NCBI GenBank assembly: GCA_910576845.1
Contig: CAJTJA010000059.1
Coordinates: 1 to 14,396, forward strand
DNA length: 14,396 bases
Direction of reading: 5' to 3'
Source of the DNA: an uncultured Oscillibacter sp.
Lineage (GTDB): Bacteria; Bacillota; Clostridia; Oscillospirales; Oscillospiraceae
Shown here: piece after piece, positions 6,218 through 13,513 of the stretch
How positions within the stretch are numbered: position 1 is the stretch's first letter
Layout: each line of letters opens with the position of its first letter
Position numbers and translations under genes: made by a program
Notes under the pieces: generated by a model
The model's database searches: none
What the model saw: only the letters and a program-made list of their open reading frames with translations
Told to the model about the DNA's origin: nothing

Positions 6218-8917
6218 GTGATAAAAAAATGGTTTGAGATTATTACCGATCACAGGATCAGCCTCCGCGAGCGAATGTTCCGCATTGTGACCGGCGTCTG
6301 CATGATCGCGATTATGTTTACTCTGCCCATGGGCAGAAACGTCTGGAATGTTCTGATCATGGTGATAAGCCTCGCCGCCATGGCAGTGATCGTTAAGGTC
6401 AGCATCCGGAAAAAGCGCATCCGCGCTGGAGCCACGCTCATCGCGGTGCTGCTGCTGACCCTGTTCCCCATCACTTTCTTTTCTGCCGGCGGTTTTTACA
6501 GCGGCGTGCCGGAGTGGTTTGTGCTTTGCTTCATTTATGTCTGCATTACCTTACAGGGAAGGCGCAGGGCTGTGTTTTTCGGACTGTGCACGGCAGAAAC
6601 GCTGCTCTGCTACGGCACCGCCTTTTACTTCCCGGCCCTTGCCGCACCGAGTACGCAGTATGATGCCCTGTTTGACTCGGCGTTTTCCATGGTTATGGTG
6701 GGACTGCTCACCAGTATTCTGCTCATGTTCCTGAGCCGGATGTATGAGGAGGAAAACGCACTCTCCGAGCGGCAGAAAAAGGAGATCGAGGAGCTGAACC
6801 GGGCAGAGAATCACTTCTTTTCCAGCATGAGCCACGAGATTCGCACGCCCATTAATACCATCATCGGGCTGAACGAGATTATACTGCGGGAGGATATTTC
6901 CGAGGAAGTGGCGGAGAATGCCCGGAATATCCAGGGAGCCAGCAAGCTGCTGCTGTCGCTGATCAATGACATTCTGGATATCTCCAAGATCAAATCCGGG
7001 AAGATGGAAATTGTCAACGTCTCCTATGAGACCGGCGCCCTCTTTTCGGAGATCGTCAACATGATTTGGATCAAGGCCAAGGAAAAAGGCCTGGAGTTCA
7101 GGCTCCACGTGGATTCCTCTATTCCAAGCATGCTCTGCGGGGACGAGGTGCGCATCAAGCAGATCTTGATCAATCTGCTGAACAATGCGGTGAAGTACAC
7201 CAGCGAGGGCTCCGTCACCCTATCCGTCCGGTGCGAACGCCAGGGGGTCAACCGGGTGCGTGTCTGGTATTCTGTGGAGGATACCGGTCAGGGCGTGAAA
7301 AAGGAGAACATTCCTTACATTTTCAACGCCTTCCGGCGGGTGGACGAGGAGCGAAACCGTTATATCGAAGGCACCGGGCTGGGGCTGAGCATCGTCCAGC
7401 AGCTGGTGGAGCTGATGGGCGGAAAAATCAGTGTGAACAGCGTCTACACCAAGGGGTCGACGTTTATCGTCATGCTGGACCAGGACATCGTGGATGAGAA
7501 GGAGCTGGGAACGTTTACTCTGGCCTCCCGGATGCGGGCAAGGGAAGGTGAGACATACCGGCAGAGCTTCGAGGCGCCGGACGCTCATATTCTTGTGGTG
7601 GACGACAACGACATGAACTTGATGGTCGTGAAAAAGCTGCTGGCGGAAACAAAAATCCAGATTGACACGGCCAGCAGCGGGGCCGAATGCCTGCGGCTGA
7701 CCCAGAACCACCATTATGACTGTATCCTCATGGATCATCTGATGCCGGAGATGGACGGAATCAAGTGCCTTCATGCCCTGCGGGTCCAGCCGGGCGGCCT
7801 TTGCCAGGATGTGCCCGTGGTGGCCCTGACCGCCAACGCGGGCAGCGACAACCAGCTTCTCTACCGGAAGGAGGGGTTCAGTGGATATCTTGCCAAGCCG
7901 GTCAGCGGCGCGCTGCTGGAGGCGGCTGTGCTGAGTATCCTTCCCAAAGGGCTGGTGCAGCTGAATGAGGAAGCCCAGCAGTCAGATATTGAAAAGGACA
8001 TTCTGATTTTCGAGCAGGTACGGAGGCGCTCCATCCTGGTCACAACCGACAGCGTGTGCGATCTCCCGGAATCTCTCCAAAAGGAATTCGGCCTTTCCGT
8101 ATGCCCGTATTATGTCTGTACAAACGAGGGGCGCTTCCTGGACGGGCAGGAGTTGAGGCCGGATGAATTACTGGCTCATATTGCCGGGGGACAAAAGGGC
8201 TTTTCTCAGCCTCCGGAGGTGGAGGACTACGAGCGCTTTTTTGCCCAGAATTTGACGGAGGCACAGAACATCATTCACATCACAATGGCAAGACACGTTA
8301 GCGATGGATACAAAAACGCCTGCGAAGCGGCGAAATCCTTTGAAAACGTTACAGTTCTTGATTCCGGACATCTTTCCAGCAGTATGGGTCTGGCGGTTTT
8401 GTGCGCGGCCTATATGGCGGAGCAACATGCTACGAAGGAAGAAATCCTGGAGTCGGTGAAGCGGATGGAGCATTTCATTTCCTCTGCTTTTATCATCAAC
8501 AGCACCCATATGATGTGCCAATCCGGCCGGATATCGAAACGCATACAGATTCTCTGTGACGCATTGCTGCTGCATCCGGTGCTTGTGCTGAAAAAGAGCC
8601 GGATGGTAGTCAGCCGGATGGAGATGGGTAATTTTTCACATGTGGCGAAAAAGTATGTCAAGAAGACTCTCCAGAATGCCGGAAATATTGACCGGCGCAT
8701 TCTATTCATCACATACTCCGGGATGGATGAAAAGAAACTCCAGTATATTCAAAGTCTGGTGCGGCAGTATTGTCCTTTTGAGCGTGTCTATCTGCAAAAA
8801 GCGTCTTCTGCCATTGCCAGCAACTGCGGTCCCGGGTCCTTTGGACTGCTGTTCATGCGGCGGGATGACGCCGTGATTCCTTTCTTCCAAATAGCGGGCC
8901 ATGATGGGGCTATATAG
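6218..8917 (+). CDS. Membrane hybrid histidine kinase fused to a C-terminal DegV domain
   Basis: About 899 residues. A membrane block (about 20-175, some six segments) leads through a charged helix to HisKA with His206 in SMSHEIRTP. The ATPase has LLNNAVKYT, DTGQGV and GTGLGLSIV. The receiver (about 455-575) has VVDDND, Asp506 in LMDHLMP, ALTAN and LAKP. From residue 606 a full-length DegV-like domain runs almost to the end: ILVTTDSVCDLP, GFSQPP (662-666; family TSQPS), ITMARHVSDG (family S-x-LSGT), VLDSGHLSSSMG (from 713), CQSGRISK, and the terminal GPGSFGLLF. Known DegV proteins bind fatty acids. GTG at 6218 is preferred because GAGGAG ends 11 nt before it; an in-frame GTG at 6206 has no upstream site. 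It follows the HPt-containing kinase by about 53 nt. There is no HPt or DNA-binding domain. The sequence runs through kinase, receiver and DegV without a frameshift. Confidence 0.95.
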   Translation: MIKKWFEIITDHRISLRERMFRIVTGVCMIAIMFTLPMGRNVWNVLIMVISLAAMAVIVKVSIRKKRIRAGATLIAVLLLTLFPITFFSAGGFYSGVPEWFVLCFIYVCITLQGRRRAVFFGLCTAETLLCYGTAFYFPALAAPSTQYDALFDSAFSMVMVGLLTSILLMFLSRMYEEENALSERQKKEIEELNRAENHFFSSMSHEIRTPINTIIGLNEIILREDISEEVAENARNIQGASKLLLSLINDILDISKIKSGKMEIVNVSYETGALFSEIVNMIWIKAKEKGLEFRLHVDSSIPSMLCGDEVRIKQILINLLNNAVKYTSEGSVTLSVRCERQGVNRVRVWYSVEDTGQGVKKENIPYIFNAFRRVDEERNRYIEGTGLGLSIVQQLVELMGGKISVNSVYTKGSTFIVMLDQDIVDEKELGTFTLASRMRAREGETYRQSFEAPDAHILVVDDNDMNLMVVKKLLAETKIQIDTASSGAECLRLTQNHHYDCILMDHLMPEMDGIKCLHALRVQPGGLCQDVPVVALTANAGSDNQLLYRKEGFSGYLAKPVSGALLEAAVLSILPKGLVQLNEEAQQSDIEKDILIFEQVRRRSILVTTDSVCDLPESLQKEFGLSVCPYYVCTNEGRFLDGQELRPDELLAHIAGGQKGFSQPPEVEDYERFFAQNLTEAQNIIHITMARHVSDGYKNACEAAKSFENVTVLDSGHLSSSMGLAVLCAAYMAEQHATKEEILESVKRMEHFISSAFIINSTHMMCQSGRISKRIQILCDALLLHPVLVLKKSRMVVSRMEMGNFSHVAKKYVKKTLQNAGNIDRRILFITYSGMDEKKLQYIQSLVRQYCPFERVYLQKASSAIASNCGPGSFGLLFMRRDDAVIPFFQIAGHDGAI

Positions 8918-8941
8918 ACTTTTTGATAAGCCCGGCAGGCG

Positions 8942-8984
8942 TAAAACCCACAAAAATTCACTGAATTTTTGTGGGTTTTATAGG
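8942..8984 (+). terminator. Strong intrinsic terminator of the signalling operon
   Basis: An 18-bp perfect stem (8942-8959 with 8963-8980) and a 3-nt loop lie 24 bp after the DegV-kinase stop codon. The 3' arm ends GGGTTTTATA. The A-rich 5' arm and T-rich 3' arm mean it could work in both directions. Confidence 0.9.
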
Positions 8985-9092
8985 CCTTGTATGAAAAAAG
9001 ACAAAACGCCCAAACGACGGATATTATTCTGCCGCTCTGTGTTAAAGTTTCTTGCCAGTTGGCAGCCCGCATGCGAAAATTTGCCTTGACTG

Positions 9093-9189
9093 GCGATTGG
9101 ATAGCCGTTGGCGGCTCTGCCGCCTTACGGATATCACATGCCCTCTGGGTAAAAAATCTCTCACCACTAAGCATTCTGCTAATTTTCAA
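9093..9189. repeat. Dispersed repeat 1, copy B
   Basis: Same orientation as copy A (481-573). The core 9103-9156 differs from copy A at about six of 53 positions. The right flank (ACCACTAAGCATTCTGCTA against GCCGCTGGGTATTCCGCTG) differs only by transitions. A MITE-like element lies immediately to the right, at the repeat's apparent end. Confidence 0.75.
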
Positions 9190-9196
9190 ACAAGGC

Positions 9197-9363
9197 CTAG
9201 AGTCTGTTTTAAAACCAGCGGAATGTCGGATTGGGGCAGATTTTTTCGTCAGGCAAGGCGATTTGACGCGGGAATCCTGACGGATTTCAAGTCAAATCAA
9301 CGCAGTCCTGACGGAAAAGGATGCCCTGAGACGGCGTTTTGACGGTTTTAAAACAGACTCTAG
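9197..9363. mobile_element. MITE-like element with perfect terminal inverted repeats
   Basis: CTAGAGTCTGTTTTAAAACC at 9197-9216 is exactly inverted at 9344-9363. Because CTAG is itself a palindrome, the ends can be read as a 4-bp CTAG target duplication around a 159-bp element with 16-bp inverted repeats (9201-9359), or as a TA duplication around 17-bp repeats. Inner sequences also pair (GATTTGAC 9260-9267 with GTCAAATC 9291-9298; TTTTTCGTCAGG 9242-9253 with CCTGACGGAAAA 9307-9318), so the element can fold into one long hairpin. It has no coding capacity and would need a transposase in trans, plausibly of an IS5-like type that prefers YTAR or TA targets. Confidence 0.75.
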
Positions 9364-9374
9364 TCAGCAGGGTT

Positions 9375-9399
9375 GAAAAGAATTCAAAGGATTCTTTTC
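9375..9399. repeat. Hairpin right of the MITE-like element
   Basis: GAAAAGAAT (9375-9383) and ATTCTTTTC (9391-9399) form a perfect 9-bp stem with a 7-nt loop. It is AT-rich and not followed by a T tract; role unknown. Confidence 0.45.
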
Positions 9400-9415
9400 A
9401 GTGCGGCGCTGTGTT

Positions 9416-9441
9416 TGGCCTTATGTGAACAGGCCCTAGAA
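9416..9441. repeat. Dispersed repeat 2, copy B
   Basis: This copy matches 2388-2413 over 26 bases with one mismatch, in the same plus-strand orientation. Here the sequence contains GGCC at both ends of TTATGTGAACA and is followed after 7 nt by a plus-facing terminator. Confidence 0.7.
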
Positions 9442-9448
9442 CAACCCT

Positions 9449-9470
9449 AAGCCGCATCAGCGGCTTTTTG
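9449..9470 (+). terminator. Plus-facing intrinsic terminator
   Basis: AAGCCGC (9449-9455), loop ATCA, GCGGCTT (9460-9466), then TTTG. It is a compact canonical terminator, but the nearest plus-strand gene ends more than 500 bp upstream and already has its own terminator, so its transcript is unknown. Confidence 0.6.
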
Positions 9471-9610
9471 TGCTTGACTTCATAGAAAACGCATAGGCGC
9501 TTCGCACCCCGGTGGACATCTGGCCCGCTGGTTGGAAAGAAGTATTTCCCTCTCTTCGGCTATGTTGACTATACTTTTTTCCCAGGGGCGGCGTTTTTCT
9601 GCATTTTATT

Positions 9611-9641
9611 ATTACTTCTGAACGGAAATGTCAGAAGTAAT
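9611..9641. repeat. 11-bp-stem hairpin
   Basis: ATTACTTCTGA (9611-9621) is exactly inverted at 9631-9641 with a 9-nt loop. No T tract follows. It could be a protein-binding palindrome or part of a structured element; further hairpins at 9662-9679 and 9705-9735 follow closely. Confidence 0.45.
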
Positions 9642-9669
9642 ATGTGCCATGTTTTGCGGCTGCCGCCGT

Positions 9670-9951
9670 TTATGGCGGCGGCAAAACGGCTGAAATCCAA
9701 TTGTATGATTGCCGAATTTTAAATTCGGAAATCATAATGGCACTGACATGAACACTCATACAAATCAGAAAACCATGGAAGTACAGCGGTTTGCGGTTAC
9801 AAGAGATCGTTTCAGAAAAGACGGTGTAGCCCGAATTACAAGAGCCCGTCTTTTTTACGCTCAATGGACGCATTTCCTGTGCGCCTTGCCATTTTAGCTG
9901 CTCGGCAAAAAGGAAACCGATTTCACCCACAAGGCTGAAAACGATATCCAT
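9670..9951 (-). CDS. Doubtful small ORF, 93 aa, unknown
   Basis: The ATG at 9951 is preceded by AGGAG with a 4-nt spacer, a good ribosome binding site and the main support. The product begins MDIVFSLVGEIGFLF and ends ISAVLPPP; it matches no family I know and has scattered cysteines. Its 3' part runs through the hairpins at 9662-9735, which argues against selection on protein. It lies downstream of the bidirectional terminator at 10004-10043 and has only a weak promoter candidate. It may be a remnant. Confidence 0.25.
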   Translation of the reverse strand: MDIVFSLVGEIGFLFAEQLKWQGAQEMRPLSVKKTGSCNSGYTVFSETISCNRKPLYFHGFLICMSVHVSAIMISEFKIRQSYNWISAVLPPP

Positions 9952-10003
9952 TTTTCTCCTATATTCTTTGCGCAATAAAAAAGATTTCATATTCGGAAAA
10001 GCA

Positions 10004-10043
10004 AAAAACCCTGTGCATGGCAACTCTCATGCACAGGGTTTTT
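10004..10043 (-). terminator. Strong bidirectional terminator after the chemotaxis gene
   Basis: A 16-bp perfect stem (10004-10019 with 10028-10043) with an 8-nt loop. Its arms start with AAAAA and end with TTTTT, so it can terminate on either strand. Its place about 90 bp beyond the stop codon of the minus-strand chemotaxis gene makes it that gene's terminator. Confidence 0.9.
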
Positions 10044-10130
10044 CTAACATGGTCTGTCGTTAGCAAAAAAGACGCCGTCTCATTAAGTACACCGTGCGGA
10101 AGCGGGCTGCCCTATACGGCGTTATCTTCC

Positions 10131-11798
10131 TTATTTCAAACGGAACGCAGCTACCAGGCTCTTGAGGAGGCTGGCCTGGGAGGAGAGCTCTTGGCTGGCG
10201 GCGGCGCTCTCCTCACTGGTAGCGGAGTTGGTCTGCACCACACTGGAGATCTGGTCAATCCCCTCGGTAACCTGGCTGATGGCATCGGTCTGCTTTTCCA
10301 CCGCCTCTACCACGATGGACATCTGGGATGTGACGCCGCCGGCGCTGACACTGGTACGGTCCAGGGACTGTGTTACCTCATTCACCACATTGCTGCCCTC
10401 GGCCACGGCAGCGATGGAGCTTTCAATCAGGTCCTTGGTAGCCTTGGCGGCTTCGTCGGACTTGTTGGCCAGGTTGCGAACCTCGTCGGCAACCACGGCG
10501 AAGCCCTTTCCGGCCGTTCCGGCCCGGGCCGCCTCCACGGCGGCATTCAAGGCCAGGATGTTTGTCTGGAAAGCAATGTTCTCAATAGCGGCAATGATTT
10601 TGCTGATTTCCTCGGAGGAGCGGGAGATTTTGCCCATCGCCACATTGAGCTGCTTGACATATTCCATGCTGACGCCCAGCTGGCTGCCCGCCTGTTCCAC
10701 AAACTGACCGGCTTCCCCCGTGGCCTTGGCGGTTCGTTGAGCATTCCCGGAGATGTCGATGATAGTGGCCGAGAGTTCCTGCACGGAGCTGGCCTGCTCT
10801 GTAGCGCCCTGAGCCAGAGCCTGGGCGGTATTGGACACCTGCTCGGCGCCGGCGGATACTTGTTCGGCGCTTTTTCGAATCTGGCTCATAGTTTCGTTCA
10901 GCTTGGACTGAATGCTGTCCAGGGAGACCTTGATGGACATAAAGTCTCCCACATATTCCTGCCGGGCAGAGGATGTCAGGTCTCCGGAGGCAATGGAGTC
11001 CAATATGGAAGCAATTTCGCCGATGTAGGACCGGAGGCGCTGGATCGTTCTCTCAAAAATGAGGGCCAACTGGCCCACCTCATCATTGGAGTGGATGGTG
11101 ATGCCGCGATCTTCGCCGCTGGTCAGGCCCAGGTTGCCCTGCTCCAGGTAGCGGGCCACCCGGGTAATTTCAGCCAGGGGAGAGGAAACGGTTTTTTTCA
11201 GGTACGCCGTAAGGAAAAAGATGCATGCGACGATGACGGCAAGGCTCACCAGAGAGGACCAGATTACCGTCATAAAAATCTGGTGGTTAGCCTCTGCGGA
11301 AGAGATACCGGCGAAGATGAGACCGTTGACTGCTCCGGAGGCGTCCCTGGTAGGGACATAGGAGCACAAATATTCCTCGTTTAGAATGGTTGCCTTGCCA
11401 ACGTAGCTCTGTCCCCTTTGCAGTACAATTTCGGACAGATCGGAAGACAGCGCGGTACCCACAACCCGCTGTCCGTTCTGGATTACAGTGGTGTAGGCTC
11501 GAGTATTTCCATCGAAGATGGTAAACTCGCAGCCCATACGGCTTTTCAGATCATCCAGCAGTTGGTTGACGTCCCCTGTGCCGTCGGACTGGCGCAGAAG
11601 GTAATCCAGCATATTGGTACCATTGGTGCAGCGCTGTTCCAGCATCCCGGTTGCCAAAGAGCGGAACATGATCACACACATGCCCACGGCAAAAACAACG
11701 GATATCATTTGCATGATAACTACCACATTGCCTACCTTCTTGCCGATACGGGTCTGCTTTCCTTCTGGGCTCTTCTTTGAAAACTCGATTTTTTTCAT
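10131..11798 (-). CDS. Methyl-accepting chemotaxis protein (Cache-type, HAMP)
   Basis: A 555-residue inner-membrane chemoreceptor that would control CheA through CheW. After a basic N-terminus, TM1 is about 23-45. Residues about 46-172 form an extracytoplasmic domain whose pattern (GCEFTIFDG, GTALSSDL, YVGKATILNEEYLCSYVPT) suggests a single Cache fold. TM2 is about 174-200, followed by HAMP and a long coiled coil. The signalling tip is intact (ENIAFQTNILALNAAVEAARAG, GFAVVADEVRNLA), with repeated heptads containing likely methylation Gln/Glu. It ends AAFRLK, without a CheR-docking pentapeptide. ATG at 11798 has GGAG 9 nt upstream. It is a single-gene unit with its own promoter and terminator; no other chemotaxis gene is in view. 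The ligand is unknown. Confidence 0.97.
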   Translation of the reverse strand: MKKIEFSKKSPEGKQTRIGKKVGNVVVIMQMISVVFAVGMCVIMFRSLATGMLEQRCTNGTNMLDYLLRQSDGTGDVNQLLDDLKSRMGCEFTIFDGNTRAYTTVIQNGQRVVGTALSSDLSEIVLQRGQSYVGKATILNEEYLCSYVPTRDASGAVNGLIFAGISSAEANHQIFMTVIWSSLVSLAVIVACIFFLTAYLKKTVSSPLAEITRVARYLEQGNLGLTSGEDRGITIHSNDEVGQLALIFERTIQRLRSYIGEIASILDSIASGDLTSSARQEYVGDFMSIKVSLDSIQSKLNETMSQIRKSAEQVSAGAEQVSNTAQALAQGATEQASSVQELSATIIDISGNAQRTAKATGEAGQFVEQAGSQLGVSMEYVKQLNVAMGKISRSSEEISKIIAAIENIAFQTNILALNAAVEAARAGTAGKGFAVVADEVRNLANKSDEAAKATKDLIESSIAAVAEGSNVVNEVTQSLDRTSVSAGGVTSQMSIVVEAVEKQTDAISQVTEGIDQISSVVQTNSATSEESAAASQELSSQASLLKSLVAAFRLK

Positions 11799-11855
11799 AG
11801 TTGCTTACTCCGTATGTCTGTCAGATTTAGAAATTGGCGTACAGCCGTCTGCCTA

Positions 11856-11884
11856 ATTATACCGGGGGGCAACTATTTTTGCAA
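11856..11884 (-). promoter_or_regulatory. Sigma-A-type promoter for the chemotaxis gene
   Basis: On the minus strand, TTGCAA (11884-11879) and a perfect TATAAT (11861-11856) are separated by 17 bp, about 60 bp upstream of the ATG. Flagellar and chemotaxis genes often use sigma-D sites, but the motif seen here is of the housekeeping type. Confidence 0.8.
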
Positions 11885-12515
11885 GACCTTTTTCCATCCG
11901 GCTTTTTTGGGGCAAGACCCTGAAGGGTTATGCCAAATGTCGTAAAACTATTTTCATGGCAGACATTTCGGGGCTCCCACATGCATGTTTGACGGTTAAA
12001 CCATGTCCGCAGGAAAACACTGGCGGGCCTCCACAGGCGTGCTTGTTCAGACCCCTCACATCTGCTCAAAACCGGCCCCGAATCCAGCGGAGCAAATCAG
12101 GGCCGAAAGCGAAGAAATTCCCGCCCAGAGCGCAGTTTTCGGTAAAAGCCGGAAACAGATGCGGTGGCGGGAACTTTTATGCTGTCTTGTGCTGGCAAAA
12201 AAGATGCGGCTGGAAACCTCTGCTGCTTAGAATTAAAAAATGATATACTTAGGCCTTACGGTATCTGAGCGTTTTTTTCGAAAGGCTAACCGCCTGTGGC
12301 ATGCTTTCAATTTAAGTTTTAGTGTAGTCGTCGTAAAAACGCCAAGAAAAAGACCAACATTCCGGCAAACGTTTCAAAACAGGAATGCTCCTAAGTCCCT
12401 GATGTTCTGCGGGGACCACGGAGCCGGTATACCTCCAGGACTTTTTGCGAGCTAATTGGGACAAGGGGTTCAAAAGCCGCTGTTTTCAATTTTTGACTTT
12501 GAATTTCAGCATTTT
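11885..12515. other. About 630 bp without a supportable gene
   Basis: Between the chemotaxis promoter and the 3' end of the permease gene no frame has both a ribosome binding site and recognisable content. The longest candidate (ATG at 12240, 71 codons, plus strand) has no Shine-Dalgarno sequence. Composition turns AT-rich after about 12230. I see no second copy of either dispersed repeat here. Confidence 0.5.
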
Positions 12516-12545
12516 TTGACACTAGGTGTCATTTTTATGGATAAT
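12516..12545 (+). promoter_or_regulatory. Palindrome overlapping a promoter-like sequence
   Basis: TGACAC-TAG-GTGTCA (12517-12531) is a perfect 6-bp-arm palindrome followed by TTTTT. It overlaps TTGACA (12516-12521), which is 18 bp from GATAAT (12540-12545), a near-consensus plus-strand promoter. Read this way, a regulator bound at the palindrome could control transcription running antisense into the permease 3' end. Alternatively it is a weak plus-strand terminator hairpin. Supported by pattern only. Confidence 0.35.
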
Positions 12546-12573
12546 AGCGCAGCACCGGGAAACCTGCCCGCGT

Positions 12574-13359
12574 CTACCAGCCTGCGTACCTCCATGTATT
12601 GAACAGGCTGATGCAGATAATAACCCCCATCAGCCCGATGAACAGCCGCTCCACCGATTGATTCGCCATTTGGCGGTTCAGCTTCCGGCCGGTGATTCCG
12701 CCACCAATTCCTCCCGCTGCCATCAGTGCCAGCACAGGCCAACGGAACGGCGGAACCGCGCCGGTACAGAGTGTGGCGAGCAGATTGCATATCTGGCTGA
12801 ACAAAATGATATACAGGCTGTTGGCGGCGGCGGTCTTGGTGTCCATGCTAAAAAAGTAGTACAGTACCACCAGATTGATAGGCCCGCCGCCGATGCCCAA
12901 AAAGCTGGACATTGCCCCCAGCACCAGTCCAATGACAACACAGGCGGCGAAATTTTGAATGCGGTGGGTAGAAATGCGGGACTTGTTGACCGTATACAGC
13001 AGTGTCCCCGCAGTTACCATGGCCAGACAGGCGGCCTGAACCGCCCCCACCGCATCCGGCGAGCCGGACAGCTCCCGCACGGCGGCAAACAGCTGATTTC
13101 CAGCCAGTCCGCCCGCCGCCGCGCCAAGGGCCAGCGGCGTCCCCACATGCAAGGAAACGCTGTGCTCTTTTGCCAGGAGGGATTTTCCCACCGAGTAGCA
13201 GCTCATGGACAGCACCGTACAGCCTGACAAAAAGCTGATGGTGGTTACCGTTTCCAGATGAAGCAGGTCCAGCACCGGCTTGATGATCACGCCGCCGCCG
13301 ATGCCGCAGATTGCCCCTGCGACGCTGGCCGCCAGGGCCACAAGAAAAAAGATCAGCAT
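12574..13359 (-). CDS. TSUP family (TauE/SafE) anion permease
   Basis: A 261-residue integral membrane protein with about eight hydrophobic segments and the family's internal duplication: AGAICGIGGGVIIKP near the N-terminus and SFLGIGGGPINL in the second half. Family members move sulfite, sulfonates, sulfoacetate or related sulfur oxyanions. The ATG at 13359 is chosen because the first membrane segment begins at once (MLIFFLVALAASVAG); GAGG (13374-13371) is 11 nt upstream. A longer frame from 13542 would add an Arg/Pro-rich, non-membrane stretch and is rejected. It lies downstream of a sulfatase-maturase-like radical SAM gene on the same strand, which favours a sulfur-oxyanion substrate; this is inference. 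A terminator-like hairpin at 13451-13472 separates the two. Confidence 0.94.
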   Translation of the reverse strand: MLIFFLVALAASVAGAICGIGGGVIIKPVLDLLHLETVTTISFLSGCTVLSMSCYSVGKSLLAKEHSVSLHVGTPLALGAAAGGLAGNQLFAAVRELSGSPDAVGAVQAACLAMVTAGTLLYTVNKSRISTHRIQNFAACVVIGLVLGAMSSFLGIGGGPINLVVLYYFFSMDTKTAAANSLYIILFSQICNLLATLCTGAVPPFRWPVLALMAAGGIGGGITGRKLNRQMANQSVERLFIGLMGVIICISLFNTWRYAGW

Positions 13360-13372
13360 AACAGTTGTTTCC

Positions 13373-13513
13373 TCACAGCTCAATGTATGGTTCCAGGTCC
13401 TTGCGGATCGCCTCAGAGGCGGCCTCTTTGGCAGCGGGGCCGGTCTCACTAAAAAAGACCCGGGGCCCGGGCAGACCACAGCGCAGGGACACCACCATAG
13501 AAGCGCATTCCAT
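13373..13513 (-). CDS. Possible 46-aa ORF between maturase and permease
   Basis: The frame starts MECASMVVSLRCG and ends AIRKDLEPYIEL. Its TGA (13375-13373) overlaps the permease's GAGG, a layout typical of coupled operon genes, and the C-terminal part looks protein-like. I recognise no family. Against it: there is no clear ribosome binding site before the ATG, the frame is open upstream of the ATG, and a terminator-like hairpin (13451-13472) lies inside it. It could be a real small gene, the tail of a decayed gene, or chance. Confidence 0.3.
   Translation of the reverse strand: MECASMVVSLRCGLPGPRVFFSETGPAAKEAASEAIRKDLEPYIEL
13451..13472 (-). terminator. Terminator-like hairpin between maturase and permease genes
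   Basis: On the minus strand GCCCGG (13472-13467), loop GCC and CCGGGT are followed by CTTTTTTAG. The stem is short but all strong pairs except the outer G-T. It could end the maturase transcript or attenuate read-through into the permease. A 10-bp inverted repeat (13489-13498 with 13512-13521) lies just upstream. Confidence 0.5.

Larger units (their letters stand above)
8985..10003. other. Gene-poor, hairpin-rich region of about 1 kb
   Basis: Between the signalling operon and the chemotaxis gene I find no recognisable protein. The region contains dispersed repeat 1 copy B, a MITE-like element, a 9-bp-stem hairpin (9375-9399), dispersed repeat 2 copy B, a plus-facing terminator (9449-9470), an 11-bp-stem hairpin (9611-9641), a GC-rich hairpin (9662-9679), an AT-rich hairpin (9705-9735) and one doubtful minus-strand ORF. 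It looks like a landing site for small mobile or repetitive elements. Confidence 0.6.

Noticed and set aside
9103..9156. Dispersed repeat 1 considered as part of a CRISPR array or a coding exon
   Set aside because: There are only two distant copies and no regular spacers. Frames through the repeat are open on both strands but have no start signals, so coding is not supported.
9709..9897. 62-codon plus-strand frame
   Set aside because: It starts inside the hairpin at 9705-9735, lacks a ribosome binding site and overlaps the slightly better-supported minus-strand frame.
10017..11384. 455-codon plus-strand frame opposite the chemotaxis gene
   Set aside because: A Gly/Leu/His-rich antisense shadow of the highly conserved chemoreceptor; it begins inside the terminator hairpin and has no ribosome binding site.
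12240..12455. 71-codon plus-strand frame in the gap before the permease
   Set aside because: No Shine-Dalgarno sequence, no recognisable motif and no supporting neighbour.
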